Positions 54,901-61,660 of a DNA stretch of 64,000 bases are shown one piece after another. Every line of letters begins with the position of its first letter. The stretch's first letter is position 1. A program made the translations under genes and the position numbers. Origin of the DNA: Bactericera cockerelli (Eukaryota > Arthropoda > Insecta > Hemiptera > Triozidae); the NCBI GenBank assembly GCA_024516035.1, contig CM044957.1, positions 5,643,314 to 5,707,313 of the forward strand. The letters are read 5' to 3'. The notes below the pieces were generated by a model. That model did no database searches and was not told where the DNA came from. It was given only the letters and a program-made list of their open reading frames with translations.

Positions 54901-57044
54901 TTAAGAGAAAAAAATTCCAGGTCAAATTTACCTCTCTGTAAGAGAAATAACCTCTAGAGAAACCTGGATATTATTAGAGACTGCAACACGAAACCGAACT
55001 CATTAGAAATATTTTTTTTTTTTAAAAAAATTGACTATACAATATACATATACAGTATACAGTCGAACTTGGAATTAAGAGAAAACCCAATTCATTATTA
55101 ATCTTTTTTTTAAATGACTATAAGTACATTTATACAGTCGAACTGGAAATTGAGAGAAAAACTAATTCATTATTAATCTTATTTTTAAATGACTATAAGT
55201 ACATTTATACAGTCGAACTTGAAATTGAGAGAAAAAATTCCAGGTCAAATTTACGTCTCTGTAAAAGAAATAACCTCTTGAGAAACCTGGATATTATTAG
55301 AGACTGCAACATGAAACCCGGACTCATTAGAAATATTTTTAAAAAAATTGACTAGACATAAATAGTATACAGTCGAACTTGGATATAAGAGAAAAAATTA
55401 CAGGTCAAATTTACCTCTCTGTAAGAGATGTCAAGGGTTCAAATCCCAGAACCAACAAAGTATTTGTGGTCGTGATTTGATTCCGGATGTTTGTAGTTAG
55501 GTGTGCTATGTTGAGCACCTTTTATTTATATATTTTTTAATGCAAAGCGAGTAAATAGTTCAAATATATATAACAATGACAGTTTACATAATTCATAATA
55601 TTTTTAACTGAACTGATATATTGTGTCACTTCTCGCACATCAGAGGGGAGGCATAGTACGGGATGGGCAGGCTACAACACAAACCATTCGAGTCTAAAAA
55701 GTAGCTGTCGTTCCGGAGCTACAAAATACAAGAAAGGCTGTGAAACTAGTCGCATAAAAAACAACAACAACAACATAAAACCTACTACTTGTACTTTTTA
55801 CTGTCCCTGTCCTATAGAAAGGAAAGTAATGGAATCACCCGAAATTTTCGAAAGCCAGTTTTTCACACTTTTTCTTCTACCATCAGGAGAGACTCACCAG
55901 TTTAGCTGACTGAGCGGTGACTACATCTGGATACTGGATCAGCACTTGAAATGAGTCTGAAATGAAACCAAACTCGTGTTAGCAGAAGCTTCGGATATTA
56001 TTACATAGATTATTATTACATAGACATAGATTATTACATTTTATTATTATATGACTTGGTTGCAGGGTTTTCAGTGAAACCCTTACAATTAACACTGCGA
56101 CCTAATTAGATCTATTGTGACCAGTTCATTCTATTTGGTTTTAACGTCCTGACTGAGATAGATAGTCAGGACGGTGGTTTTAACCTCCATTCGCTGGGAA
56201 TCGTACCAGCTACCCACATTAAACTTAACCAGCCTGGGTAGGGCCAGAAATGCCAGCCTTACGTGTTTGGATGCAACAGAATTTTCGTCGAAAAGTCTGC
56301 CCCATCCTGGAGTTGAACTCAGGAACTCTGGACTACGGGCAGTAGTCACAACCATCACACCACGGAGGCTGGTTTAGATTATTACATACTGTTCCTGAAA
56401 AGTACAACAGTACTTATATAGAAACAAAAAATATTAATAACTCCCTGAAAAAAACCGTCGTTAAAAACTGGTCCAAGTTTCACGATCCCTATCGAAAAAC
56501 TTTCAACATAAATTGGGTACATACAGTCGCGGAAGTAGAAATTCGTATGATAAACTGCAATAATGCTTTATTCCCAAGTATCCGGTCCGAACTGAATAAA
56601 ATTGTGAAAGTATAGCACATGATTTATTCATACAAGGTATACATACATACAAACATACATATATTGACTTTACACGTGTTCGATAACAGGGTGGTAAGAT
56701 TTTTTTTTAAATATTAAAAAAAATATATATAAAAAAAAATACAGTGTATAATATACATATAAGGCCATACCTACTTTAAGTCTACGACACCGGTGAGTTG
56801 GAGAGTCACCAAAATAAATCTTACACAATCTTGAAAATAGTGAAAGATTTTTTTTTTCCCGTCTCAAAAAAAAAATCAACATCAAATTTACTTTATTATC
56901 TGTGACCGACTGACCATAGGTAATGAGGAGGTATCATAAAATACCACACGTTTGAAATTTTTAAAACAAGACTAAAATCATATTTGACTTACTATTCTTG
57001 GTGAAAGTTACGATTTTCATGACTTTGCCGTATCGAGAGAAGAT
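30180..57044 (-). CDS. heph/PTBP1 homologue: Polypyrimidine tract-binding protein, 3' part (half RRM2, RRM3, RRM4)
   Basis: Join on the minus strand: 57044-56993, 55956-55898, 54655-54409, 44518-44444, 40249-40128, 36711-36678, 33362-33270, 32365-32149, 31640-31563, 31011-30948, 30266-30180 (stop TAA). This gives 375 residues with all phases consistent and GT..AG throughout. Diagnostic segments are [45 protein letters not shown] (RRM2), [40 protein letters not shown] (RRM3), [53 protein letters not shown] (RRM4). PTB is a nuclear RNA-binding splicing repressor that binds UCUU/CUCUCU tracts. RRM1, the N-terminus and the first half of RRM2 lie beyond 64000. The introns (up to about 10 kb) are packed with repeats. 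Confidence 0.95.
30305..30602. mobile_element. MITE of the CAGTCGAACTTGGATATAAG type, internally triplicated
   Basis: Ends GCAGTCGATCCTGGATATAA and TTATATCCAGATTCGAATGT. Inside, a unit of about 90 bp (GAGAGAACGATTCTCAGGTC, AATTTACCTCTCTATAAGGG) is repeated about three times. It lies in the last PTBP intron. Related pieces are at 41507-41632. Confidence 0.6.
30746..30885 (+). mobile_element. SINE-C copy
   Basis: Same order as the 54727 copy: GACCTCAGTAGATTGATGG, CTTGTAACCTGGAGGTCGG, GTAGTTGTGACATCAC, AATATGATAACTT. Confidence 0.8.
30948..31011 (-). CDS. heph/PTBP1 homologue: PTBP exon: RRM4 RNP1, [21 protein letters not shown]
   Basis: 64 nt, phase 2 in and phase 0 out. It carries the RNP1 strand KMALLQL and helix 2 of RRM4. 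Acceptor TTTCAG, donor GTAAG. Confidence 0.95.
31563..31640 (-). CDS. heph/PTBP1 homologue: PTBP exon: RRM4, [11 protein letters not shown] to KGFKFF
   Basis: 78 nt, phase 2 to phase 2. It encodes [20 protein letters not shown] and GFKFF: the first helix and second strand of RRM4. Together with the next exon it makes FFPKDRKMA, as in fly hephaestus; vertebrates have FFQKDRKMA. Confidence 0.94.
31724..31922 (+). mobile_element. SINE-D copy
   Basis: CGTGGTTAACGCGCTGGTCT, GATCCGTTGGTTCGAATCC, CACATAATAATTATAAGACT and CCTCGCCTGGTGGTTACCTT. Confidence 0.8.
31930..32130 (+). mobile_element. LINE 3' tail ending near a PTBP donor
   Basis: GAATGCCCAAGGCATTAACT, an AT-rich 3' part and AATAAAGTGTAAATAAATAA. 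The end lies about 17 nt from the donor of exon 32149-32365. The tail resembles the reverse complement of the 6565 element's end. Confidence 0.5.
32149..32365 (-). CDS. heph/PTBP1 homologue: PTBP exon: end of RRM3, RRM3-RRM4 interface, RNP2 of RRM4
   Basis: 217 nt, phase 1 to phase 2. It encodes [60 protein letters not shown] and TLHLSNI. This is the most conserved block seen, matching the vertebrate inter-domain segment almost residue by residue. A LINE 3' tail ends about 17 nt past its donor (GTGAG). Confidence 0.96.
32470..32645 (+). mobile_element. SINE-D tail copy
   Basis: TTTCCTCGTTAATTTGACCA, AATAATAAGACTCTGAGGGT, AACCTTGCCTGGTGGTTACC, ACTAAAGAGTATTATTATT. Confidence 0.7.
32713..32836. 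mobile_element. Short foldback MITE
   Basis: Left arm CTAAGGGCCGAATTATAAAA and AGATAAGCCAGAC; right arm GTCTGGCTTATCTG and ATATTTCGTCCCTAAG. A related, longer and more decayed copy lies at about 24965-25200 (AAGGCCGAAATATAAAGC, CCCTCAAGTCGG). Confidence 0.7.
33040..33263 (-). mobile_element. SINE-A copy abutting a PTBP splice donor
   Basis: In the gene's own orientation the intron reads GTAAGATTCGTGGCGTAACG, so the SINE head starts about 5 nt after the donor of exon 33270-33362. The element is truncated before its tail. Confidence 0.8.
33270..33362 (-). CDS. heph/PTBP1 homologue: PTBP exon: RRM3, [21 protein letters not shown]
   Basis: 93 nt, phase 1 to phase 1. It includes the RNP1-equivalent strand DSALIQMA. 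Its donor GTAAG is followed directly (about 5 nt) by the head of a SINE-A copy in the same orientation. It contains the out-of-frame TAA that is exposed when the 34-nt exon is skipped. Confidence 0.95.
33790..34165. repeat. GA/GAGT microsatellite (CU-rich in PTBP transcript)
   Basis: Long runs of GAGA with GAGTGAGT between 34008 and 34165 and shorter runs from 33805. In the PTBP transcript this is an extended CUCUCU tract, the classic high-affinity PTB ligand, in the intron just after the 34-nt exon. Confidence 0.9.
35590..36400. repeat. Purine-rich low-complexity stretch
   Basis: AGAAA, GAGAGA and long A runs, scarcely any C or T on the plus strand, so the PTBP intron transcript is U/C-rich here. 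No exon was seen. Confidence 0.75.
36411..36675. repeat. 42-bp minisatellite directly after the 34-nt PTBP exon
   Basis: GTATGTAAAACT starts at 36411, 36453, 36495, 36537, 36579, 36621 and 36663. In transcript sense each unit contains UUUUUUUACGUCUCUUCCUA and ACAUACUUUUCAC: PTB-type pyrimidine motifs, and a decoy 3' splice site (CUCUUCCUAG) in most units. The last unit runs into the donor GTACGTTTTACATAC. Confidence 0.93.
36678..36711 (-). CDS. heph/PTBP1 homologue: PTBP 34-nt microexon (RRM3, [11 protein letters not shown])
   Basis: 34 nt between CCTCTAG and GTACG, phase 0 in and phase 1 out, joining NEE to GVYGDV. It is the same size and place as vertebrate PTBP1 exon 11, the exon that PTB itself causes to be skipped to lower its own level. 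If skipped here, the next exon is read GAG TGT ACG GCG ATG TTC and reaches TAA at 33338-33336, eight codons in, with four downstream junctions (a nonsense-mediated decay substrate). Both flanks are rich in UCUU/CUCUUCC in the transcript sense. Confidence 0.92.
37002..37260. repeat. Two adjacent related hairpins
   Basis: AGATCTAAATAATTTGAAG pairs with CTTCAAATTATTTAGATTT (37004-37092). A second diverged copy (TAGATCTAAATAATTTGAAG, TATCTTCAAATTATAGG) follows at 37132-37240. Confidence 0.65.
37480..37680 (-). repeat. Repeat family R copy
   Basis: AACTTTAGTTGGTAAGTTGG, ACTGCAAGCTAGCCTTGCTT, TCTGTTCTCTGTTTATAGCC, TTTAACGTACCCCAGC. Confidence 0.6.
39480..40115. repeat. 79-bp minisatellite with internal dyad, next to a PTBP donor
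   Basis: GGTTGGATGG recurs every 79 bp (39697, 39782, 39861, 39940, 40019, 40104, one step 85). Each unit holds TTTAAATCCGGAT and ATCCGGATTTAAA, so a unit can fold. Decayed units (GGATCCGGTTTTAAAG and the like) extend to 39255. The array ends about 10 nt from the donor of exon 40128-40249. Confidence 0.9.
40128..40249 (-). CDS. heph/PTBP1 homologue: PTBP exon: linker and RNP2 of RRM3
   Basis: 122 nt, phase 1 in and phase 0 out. It encodes [30 protein letters not shown] and [10 protein letters not shown] (RNP2 of RRM3). A run of G on the plus strand gives a C-rich tract before its acceptor. The donor GTAACC is followed within about 10 nt by a 79-bp minisatellite. Confidence 0.93.
40520..41499. 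mobile_element. Non-autonomous hAT transposon with perfect 8-bp target duplication
   Basis: Terminal repeats start CAGGGCTGCGGAG at both ends (right end reversed, GCTCCGCAGCCCTG). The 8-bp flanks are identical: GTTATATT at 40512-40519 and 41500-41507. Inside each end are clusters of GGAGCC/GGAGCTGG subterminal motifs (about 40530-40665 and 41355-41470), typical of hAT transposase-binding arrays. There is no transposase frame; a long A run lies at 41291-41320. It lies in the PTBP intron between 40249 and 44444. Confidence 0.93.
42415..42671. mobile_element. Mariner-like MITE with perfect 31-bp terminal repeats
   Basis: Ends CAGAGTGGTCAAAAAGTACC with no mismatch over 31 bp, flanked by TA (42413-42414, 42672-42673). 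257 bp and no coding capacity. The identity of the arms suggests a recent insertion. Confidence 0.9.
42900..44290. repeat. GA-rich low-complexity stretch with a duplicated block
   Basis: GAGAGA at 42910-42957 and a purine-rich stretch to 44290. A block of about 180 bp near 43440-43640 (AATTTAAATTTAA, GTAAAAAGAGGGATGAGG, CATCATTTAGAAAAGGTCGA) is repeated at 43650-43810 with small deletions. Confidence 0.75.
44444..44518 (-). CDS. heph/PTBP1 homologue: PTBP exon: inter-RRM linker
   Basis: 75 nt, phase 1 to phase 1 (a symmetric exon, so skipping keeps the frame). It encodes [20 protein letters not shown] and SPVGG, a Gly/Ser/Pro linker. Because it is symmetric and lies in disordered linker, it is a good candidate for alternative inclusion. 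A tandem array of about 30 bp begins roughly 20 nt upstream of its acceptor. Confidence 0.85.
44535..44735. repeat. About 30-bp tandem repeat upstream of a PTBP acceptor
   Basis: About six units of AGGAGACGTCA plus ATTATGTACGT. It begins about 20 nt from the acceptor of exon 44444-44518, so it occupies the branch-point and polypyrimidine zone of that intron. Confidence 0.8.
44897..45125. mobile_element. MITE family GCGAAATTAATAGAC, two fused or nested copies
   Basis: GAACTTAAGTCATGACTTAG, TTAGGGCGAAATTAATACAC, AAGCAATGACTTAAGTTATC, TCTATTAATTTCGCCCTAAG and CTCCACAGAGGTATTACAA. The parts suggest one copy inserted into or recombined with another. Confidence 0.6.
45430..47100. other. PTBP intron, little recognised
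   Basis: AT-rich with a G run at 46070-46082, a SINE-A remnant at 46490 and two diverged copies of a 150-bp block at about 46800-46950 and 46970-47060 (ACTAATATTCATTATTAAGT, CTCAAGTTCAGATGTCTCCT). Confidence 0.45.
46490..46665 (-). mobile_element. Decayed SINE-A-like fragment
   Basis: ACTGGGAATCGCAC, GGCCAGCCTGAGTTGGGCC and ACTTCACTTGTTACC are remnants of the SINE-A central domain in reverse. Confidence 0.45.
47480..47712 (-). mobile_element. 5S-derived SINE, second copy
   Basis: On the minus strand the 5S-like head (GTGTCGATGGCGCGTTGAAT) is followed by the same body (CCAGGCTGGGTGAGGTCAAT, GGAGGGTAAC) and a tail ending GTTTAATG. It is more diverged in the 5S part than the 9230 copy. Confidence 0.75.
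47935..48430 (-). repeat. SINE-D with its tail expanded into a tandem array
   Basis: GCGAGGT starts at about 47942, 48055, 48127, 48202 and 48267, each with CATTTTCTACCACCTA and GTTTTTATGTGGTCACA. A SINE-D head follows at 48360-48430 (GCAGGTGGGATCCGATCC, CGCCTTAACCACATGGACTC). So a single SINE has its tail in five copies of 65-113 bp. Confidence 0.8.
48690..49260. repeat. Pyrimidine-rich low-complexity stretch
   Basis: CTCTCT/CCCCTC runs with repeated CCCCAGCATAATATGTTCCT-type units. It is opposite in strand bias to the GA-rich tracts, so in the PTBP transcript it is purine-rich. The 178-residue open frame is low-complexity Ser/Pro/Leu and is not a gene. Confidence 0.75.
50180..51345. repeat. 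24-bp minisatellite made from the SINE-B head (box A)
   Basis: About 48 units of GAGTCACTGAGCTACCAGGA+CACT. On the minus strand TCCTGGTAGCTCAGTGACTC matches the SINE-B head (TCCCGGTAGCTCAGTGGTAA). A reverse SINE-B-like remnant flanks the left end (50100-50200: GACCTCTGGATTACCAGACC, CTTGACCACTGATCACTGAG). Period 24 keeps open frames of 8-residue repeats; these are not genes. Confidence 0.93.
51450..52150. repeat. TG microsatellite, GA-rich and G-run tract
   Basis: TGTGTG at 51457-51490, GAGAGGGAG-type DNA from 51535 to 51880, and G runs at 51990-52150 (including 12 or more G at 52050), which could form G-quadruplexes on the plus strand. Confidence 0.75.
52690..52830 (-). mobile_element. SINE-B copy, head truncated
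   Basis: ATATCGCCTTATTTATACTG, CCAGCAGTAAGCCCAAGACT and GTTTCGAACCCGCGACCTCT in reverse; the extreme 5' box A is lost. Confidence 0.7.
52850..54400. other. PTBP intron, nothing recognised
   Basis: AT-rich, no repeat family identified and no exon-like GC island before the exon at 54409. Confidence 0.45.
54409..54655 (-). CDS. heph/PTBP1 homologue: PTBP exon: end of RRM2 and Gly-rich linker
   Basis: 247 nt and very GC-rich compared with its surroundings. It completes RRM2, including the fifth-strand extension that PTB RRM2 uses for RNA contact ([19 protein letters not shown]), then enters a Gly/Gln/Asp-rich linker ([35 protein letters not shown]). The linker differs from the Ala-rich linker of vertebrate PTBP1. 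Confidence 0.95.
54727..54865 (+). mobile_element. SINE-C, tRNA-derived
   Basis: GACCTCAGTAGCTTGATCG, AAGGCGGCGGACTTGTAACC, GGTGGTTCAAGTCC (box B) and the tail GAGTTTGAGTAGTTGTGACA. It lies 70 nt upstream of the acceptor of PTBP exon 54409-54655. Confidence 0.8.
54885..55435. repeat. Tandem/broken copies of the CAGTCGAACTTGG MITE
   Basis: TACAGTCGAACTTGGAATTA recurs at about 54886, 55065, 55135, 55208 and 55371, each followed by parts of TTCCAGGTCAAATTTACCTC and AGAAACCTGGATATTATTAG. This is a chain of partial copies with two larger duplicated blocks. Confidence 0.6.
55898..55956 (-). CDS. heph/PTBP1 homologue: PTBP exon: RRM2, [19 protein letters not shown]
   Basis: 59 nt, phase 1 in and phase 0 out. 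It carries the RNP1 strand of RRM2 (FQVLIQY) and the following helix. Acceptor ATTTCAG, donor GTGAG. Confidence 0.93.
56058..56372 (-). mobile_element. SINE-A copy
   Basis: Nearly full-length reverse copy in the PTBP intron between 55956 and 56993. It has the same head, shared central domain and tail as the copies at 13318 and 7089. Confidence 0.85.
56993..57044 (-). CDS. heph/PTBP1 homologue: PTBP exon: RRM2, [17 protein letters not shown]
   Basis: 52 nt, phase 0 in and phase 1 out, between TTTCAG and GTAAG. It is equivalent to the IFSKFG..FTKN part of vertebrate PTB RRM2. The upstream exon (ending in LHQ in relatives) was not found between here and 64000, so the intron is longer than 6.9 kb. 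Confidence 0.93.
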
Positions 57045-57299
57045 CTGAAACAGAAAGAAGAAAAACTATTAATTTTACGACGAAAAATAAATAAAGATGT
57101 TTACTAAAAATATTTAATTTGAGATTATAGAAGGACATGCCTATATACGCTGTTTGTTTAACAGCTGTTCAGGTATGTTCTCATATTTATGTACATCTAG
57201 TACAAATTCTCACTTTTCTGTTTATACTGACTGATTTATACTGAGATGACTCTTTAGAACCAATGTATACAAGACAAATCATGGTGTATTTCATTAAAA

Positions 57300-57382
57300 A
57301 AATATATATTATAATAATTATTCGTATTGTACATATACATGTCTTTATATCTAATGAAGTATTTAATAATAATAATAATAGA
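57300..57382 (+). mobile_element. LINE-like 3' tail
   Basis: TTCGTATTGTACATATACAT, CTTTATATCTAATGAAGTAT and an AAT run, close to the 25240 copy. Confidence 0.4.
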
Positions 57383-57659
57383 ATATATAATCAATACATT
57401 ACAAGAAATGACACGCGGAAATTCAAGACAGGAGGAAAGTTTCTACCAACAATTCTCGCGCTTTCGACTGATAAGACTTGTCTACTGATTATTATTATTA
57501 TTATTATTGCTATACTGATAAGAATTTCACAGTGCAAGATCCGCTGAGCTGTCACACAGGTCCGTTCTGATTCTCTGCTGGGATCCTGCCTCTTCTACGT
57601 GAACATCCTTACTAAGTTACTCCAGAGCAGGTCTGACAATCAAACTCAACAATTCTTAA

Positions 57660-57866
57660 TAATAATACTCTTTAGTGGAAGGTAACCCCACCAGGCGAGG
57701 TTAATGCTCGAAACATTTTCTACCAGCCTCAGAGTCTTATTTTTATGTGGTCACAAACTCAAATTAATGAGGAAAAATTCGTGCACTGGGTGGGATTCGA
57801 ACCAACGGATCCCTACGCTACCTGAACTACCAGACTAGCGCATTAACCACTTGACTACCAGTGCAC
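57660..57866 (-). mobile_element. SINE-D, full-length tRNA-derived copy
   Basis: Reverse copy. The head reads GCACTGGTAGTCAAGTGGTT on the minus strand (box A) and the box-B region GTTGGTTCGAATCCCACCCA. The tail region holds GGTGGTTACCTTC-like and AAAGAGT sequence. This is the parent family of the arrays at 8487 and 47935. Confidence 0.85.
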
Positions 57867-57952
57867 TTGAAAATTCTAGATATTTGGTACGAAAAATTCA
57901 AAGGTTGCCAGAAACTCGAAATTTTCATGTTCGATTTTTTTGAAATTTAGCG

Positions 57953-58077
57953 CGAAATTAATAGACAACATCGATAACTTAAGTCATTGCTGAGCATTAG
58001 TTTTTCCTATCTTACACAGTACGCAACCCGTGACTTAACGCCACAGAGGTATTACAAAAACGTCTATTAATTCCGCC
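57953..58077. mobile_element. MITE family GCGAAATTAATAGAC, copy 1
   Basis: Inverted ends GCGAAATTAATAGAC and GTCTATTAATTCCGC; internal CATCGATAACTTAAGTCATT and CGCCACAGAGGTATTAC. Sister copies are at 24488-24605 and 44897-45115. Confidence 0.7.
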
Positions 58078-58194
58078 CCTATTACCAACTTTAAAATCTT
58101 TCCACCACAGGAAGATTGGGAATATCTCTGTGCCTATTTCAGTTGTTTGATCAAGTCGTCTGTCGGTCTGACTGATAATACATAGGTCACGGGA

Positions 58195-58308
58195 CATGAC
58201 AAGTTATCCTCTTACTTGGGATTTTGACCACATACTAATACGTCTTGGGCTTACTGCTGCAGTAATGGGACTCTTTAATCGGGCAGCAGAAACAAGGCAA
58301 TATTATTA
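58195..58308 (+). mobile_element. SINE-B tail fragment
   Basis: GACAAGTTATCCTC, ACGTCTTGGGCTTACTGCTG and CAAGGCAATATTATTAT match the 3' half of SINE-B. Confidence 0.65.
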
Positions 58309-58569
58309 TCTCACGCACACGGAATTATGATTGGCATTCGATTTTTTTTCGCTCAATATGATTTTTGCTCGATTTTCACTTAATTTCACAGCACAGGGGG
58401 AGAAGCGTGCGGTCAATTGATATTTTCTACCTCAGTAGAAGTATTTATTTATCTATCTCCTCTAATAGTATTTATTTATTTTTATTCTATTTTTCTCTCA
58501 GAGAATATATGTTTTTTCCCTTCTCTCTCCGTCCAATATATATTTTAATTCACCTGAAAGCTTTCCAGT

Positions 58570-58705
58570 TTATATAACACACGAGGAGGGAGGGGGAAGG
58601 AATGCCGAGGTGAGGAAAGTGGGCAGGAGGAGGAGGGAGGGAGGTAGGGGGAAGGAATGCCGAGGTGAGGAAAGTGGGGAGGAGAAGGAGGAGGAGGAGG
58701 AGGAG
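58570..58705. repeat. GA-rich 55-bp duplication
   Basis: GGGGGAAGGAATGCCGAGGT starts at 58592 and 58647, followed by GGAGGAG runs. Confidence 0.8.
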
Positions 58706-59029
58706 AACAAATATTTCACTTGTAAATATTTGTCTGCCTCCTCTTCCCCTTGGTTTTGAAATGATTTGAGTAAACAACATTGCCACAGCGCAGCGACGGA
58801 AACCTGACATGTAATATAAAAAGCACAATGCACGAGATGGCATTCGTCGGCATTCCAATAAATAAATCTATACGTCGACGTAACGGTATCTCTGTTCATG
58901 ATAGATATGTGTTTATATGAACATTGAACATATATTCCCTCACGTGCGCTCTCTCAGGTGCTATACAGAAATATCTTCAAATGCGGGGACCAAAATGCAC
59001 TCGATGCAATGTATGCTCTTTGTCTTGCT

Positions 59030-59215
59030 AGACGACTAAAAACAGACAAAAGACTAGCCAAACCTAACAAGCCAGGCTAGCTTGCAGTTTCAAAGGGTTT
59101 AATGCATAGTAAAGAAAAAGACCAATGGTTGGTTGATCAAACTTCGAAATATGTGGTACAGGACGAGCCAACTTTCAACTTAGGTTGGCTGGATACCATG
59201 ACTCTACCCCGCAGA
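59030..59215 (+). repeat. Repeat family R copy
   Basis: AGACTAGCCAAACCTAACAA, GCCAGGCTAGCTTGCAGTTT, GACGAGCCAACTTTCAACTT and GGTTGGCTGG. Confidence 0.6.
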
Positions 59216-59514
59216 GGCCATATTGAATCTACTGCAATCACTGAAATTTGAACCGACCGGTTGAGGTTAAGTTTAATAGTATAGTATTCCTTCATTTAGA
59301 GTATTTAGACTAACGGCTCGAGACAGGGAGTCCCATTTCGCTAACACTTCAATATATGCAGCACCTCTTTATTAATGCGTGCTCACTTGGTCAGTATCAA
59401 TAAAGGCGAGGATTTCTAGAGAAATGGGTTTGAAAATAACTGTATCAAATGATTTCAATATTAAACGAAAAGTCGAGGAAAAATAGAAAAAAGGACTACA
59501 TTGGCAAAAACAAG

Positions 59515-59790
59515 TTATCATATTTGTGTTAATCACTTTCGTGATGTCACAACCACTCTAATTCGCTTTACTTTCGGAAATGCGGCGAGTGTGTTGGGGA
59601 CAATGAAGAGAACAGCAGATATGCGGGAAGTGTTTTATCTATGAGTTAATGAATTTGTATTTTAATTAATAAATATTTTCAATAAATATTTTCTTTATAC
59701 TTCACTACATCTTTGCTGAACTTGGGACTTGAACCACCGACCTCCAGGTTACAAGTCTGCCGCCTTATCGATCAAGCTACGATGGCAATA
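59515..59790 (-). mobile_element. SINE-C copy split by an insertion
   Basis: The tail half (ATCATATTTGTGTTAATCAC to CTTTAC) and head half (GGGACTTGAACCACCGACCT to AAGCTACGATGG) are separated by about 125 bp (59580-59705) that other copies lack. I did not identify the inserted DNA. Confidence 0.65.
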
Positions 59791-60184
59791 CCACGGATGC
59801 TAGTTGTTGTACCCGTGTACTTAGGTATCTCATAAATTCTACCTCGGTGTACTGTATGAATTATGTTCGCCTATGCAAAATTTTATTTTCAGTTCAATAT
59901 GTGCATTACTGGAATATCTACTATCCTAAATCTACCTGCATTTATTGAAATAACATTGTTCTGTAGAATGTTCAGTATTGTTAATAATTCCAAATTCTAT
60001 TATCTAGGAATTATTGAAACAAAATATTTTTCATCTACATAAATAAGTATTCATTATAGTAATAAATTCCTATTTCTAGTTAAATTCACTTAGCGAAACA
60101 AAACATTTTTTTTTTTTTTTTTTCAAATCCGGACCGAATTGTATAAGAGTATTAACATTAATGCTATTCTTTTCATTTGCAAAT

Positions 60185-61225
60185 AATTAACTTAGTAAAA
60201 ATCTCCTTGAATTCTGACAAATTCACAAAGAATCAACTTAGCCCAAGTAAAATCGCCTTGAGCTGCTTACAAATTCACAAAGAATCATCTTAGCCCAAGT
60301 AAAATCTCCTTGAATTTCTGACAAATTTACAAAGAATTAACTTAGCCCAAGTAAAATCTTCTTGAATTCCTGAAAAAATTATAAAGAATCAACTTAGCTC
60401 AAGTAAAATTGTCTTGAGCTCCTTATAAATTCACAAATAATGGTCTTAGCCCAAGCTGACAAATTCACAAAGAATGGCTCTTAGCCCTTAGCCCAAGAAA
60501 ATCGCCTTGTTGGACGTCTGTCATCATGAAAAGGAAAAAATCTTTTCTTTAGTCACATTTTTTCTACAAGAAGGTTTATCTAAATCAAATTGTTCCGACT
60601 GGATAAGCAAGTTTTGTTTGATGACGCGTCGTGCTATGTAAAGTAGTTTAGAAACTGCCACACATGCAATTTCGATTCCAATGCCCTCTCAGAAAGGAGA
60701 ATAAGCATCATTGGGACCCTAAACCCAAGAGAAGTACTTATTCAACATAATCTAATCGAAAGGCTTCTCAAACTATCTGAGAAGCTTAAACTTGATTAGA
60801 TAACGAAGCTAAATCTTCCACACACAAAGGGCCCAATGTGGCTAAGGTGTATGGGCAACCCAAACCTATAAGAAGACCTGGCTTTATGAAATGAAATGAA
60901 GTCCAAGTAAAATTGCCTTGAACTCCTGACAAATTTACAAAGAATGGTCTTAGCCCAAGTAAAATCTCCTTGAATTCCTGACAAATTCTCAAAGAATCAA
61001 CTTAGCCCAAGTAAAATCGCCTTGAGCTCCTCACAAATTCACAAAGAATGCTCTTAACCCAAGAAAAATCGCCCTGTTGGACGGGCGTCTGTCATCATGA
61101 AAAGGAAAAAATCTTTTCTTTAGTCACCTTTTTTTCTACAAGAAGGTTTATCTAAATCAAATTGTTCCGACTGGATAAGCAAGTTTTGTTTGATGACGCG
61201 TCGTGCTATGTAAAGTAGATCATCA
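60185..61225. repeat. Nested tandem repeats and large direct duplication
   Basis: A 50-65-bp unit (CTTAGCCCAAGTAAAATC, ACAAATTCACAAAGAAT) is repeated about six times at 60185-60500 and three times at 60900-61075. Each block is followed by the same 140-bp sequence (TGTCATCATGAAAAGGAAAA ... GACGCGTCGTGCTATGTAAA) at about 60505 and 61085. Confidence 0.85.
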
Positions 61226-61289
61226 CGGCGTGCTTGCTATTTCACTTCGGATGAGTGGATTTAACCCTGAACTCTCTCTATGAATAATA

Positions 61290-61660
61290 TTTTCACTAGG
61301 TGGCATTATTATTATTATGAAATTCTTTATTAGAAGAACACATATACAAACAAATAATGGTAAAAATTAAAACACAAAATTGACAGTATTAATATAGACA
61401 GGAAAAAAATAAACAAAATATATACTCTCTATGAATAATATGAATGATAATTTCACTAGGTGGCATTATTATTATGAAACTCTTTATTAGAAGAACATAC
61501 ATACCTATATACAAACAAATAATGGTAAAAATTAAAATACAAAATTGTCAATATTAATATATACAGGAAAAAATAAACAAAATATAATTATACATATGTC
61601 CTAACTAAAGGGCGGGGTTATTGCCTATGGCAATCTCTTCCACCCAACCCTTAAAGTTTC
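61290..61660 (-). mobile_element. LINE 3' tail with duplicated end
   Basis: The distal part (GGTGGCATTATTATTAT, TTTATTAGAAGAACA, AACAAATAATGGTAAAAATT) occurs twice, about 150 bp apart. It is followed by TATGTCCTAACTAAAGGGCG and GGCAATCTCTTCCACCCAAC. Confidence 0.6.
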
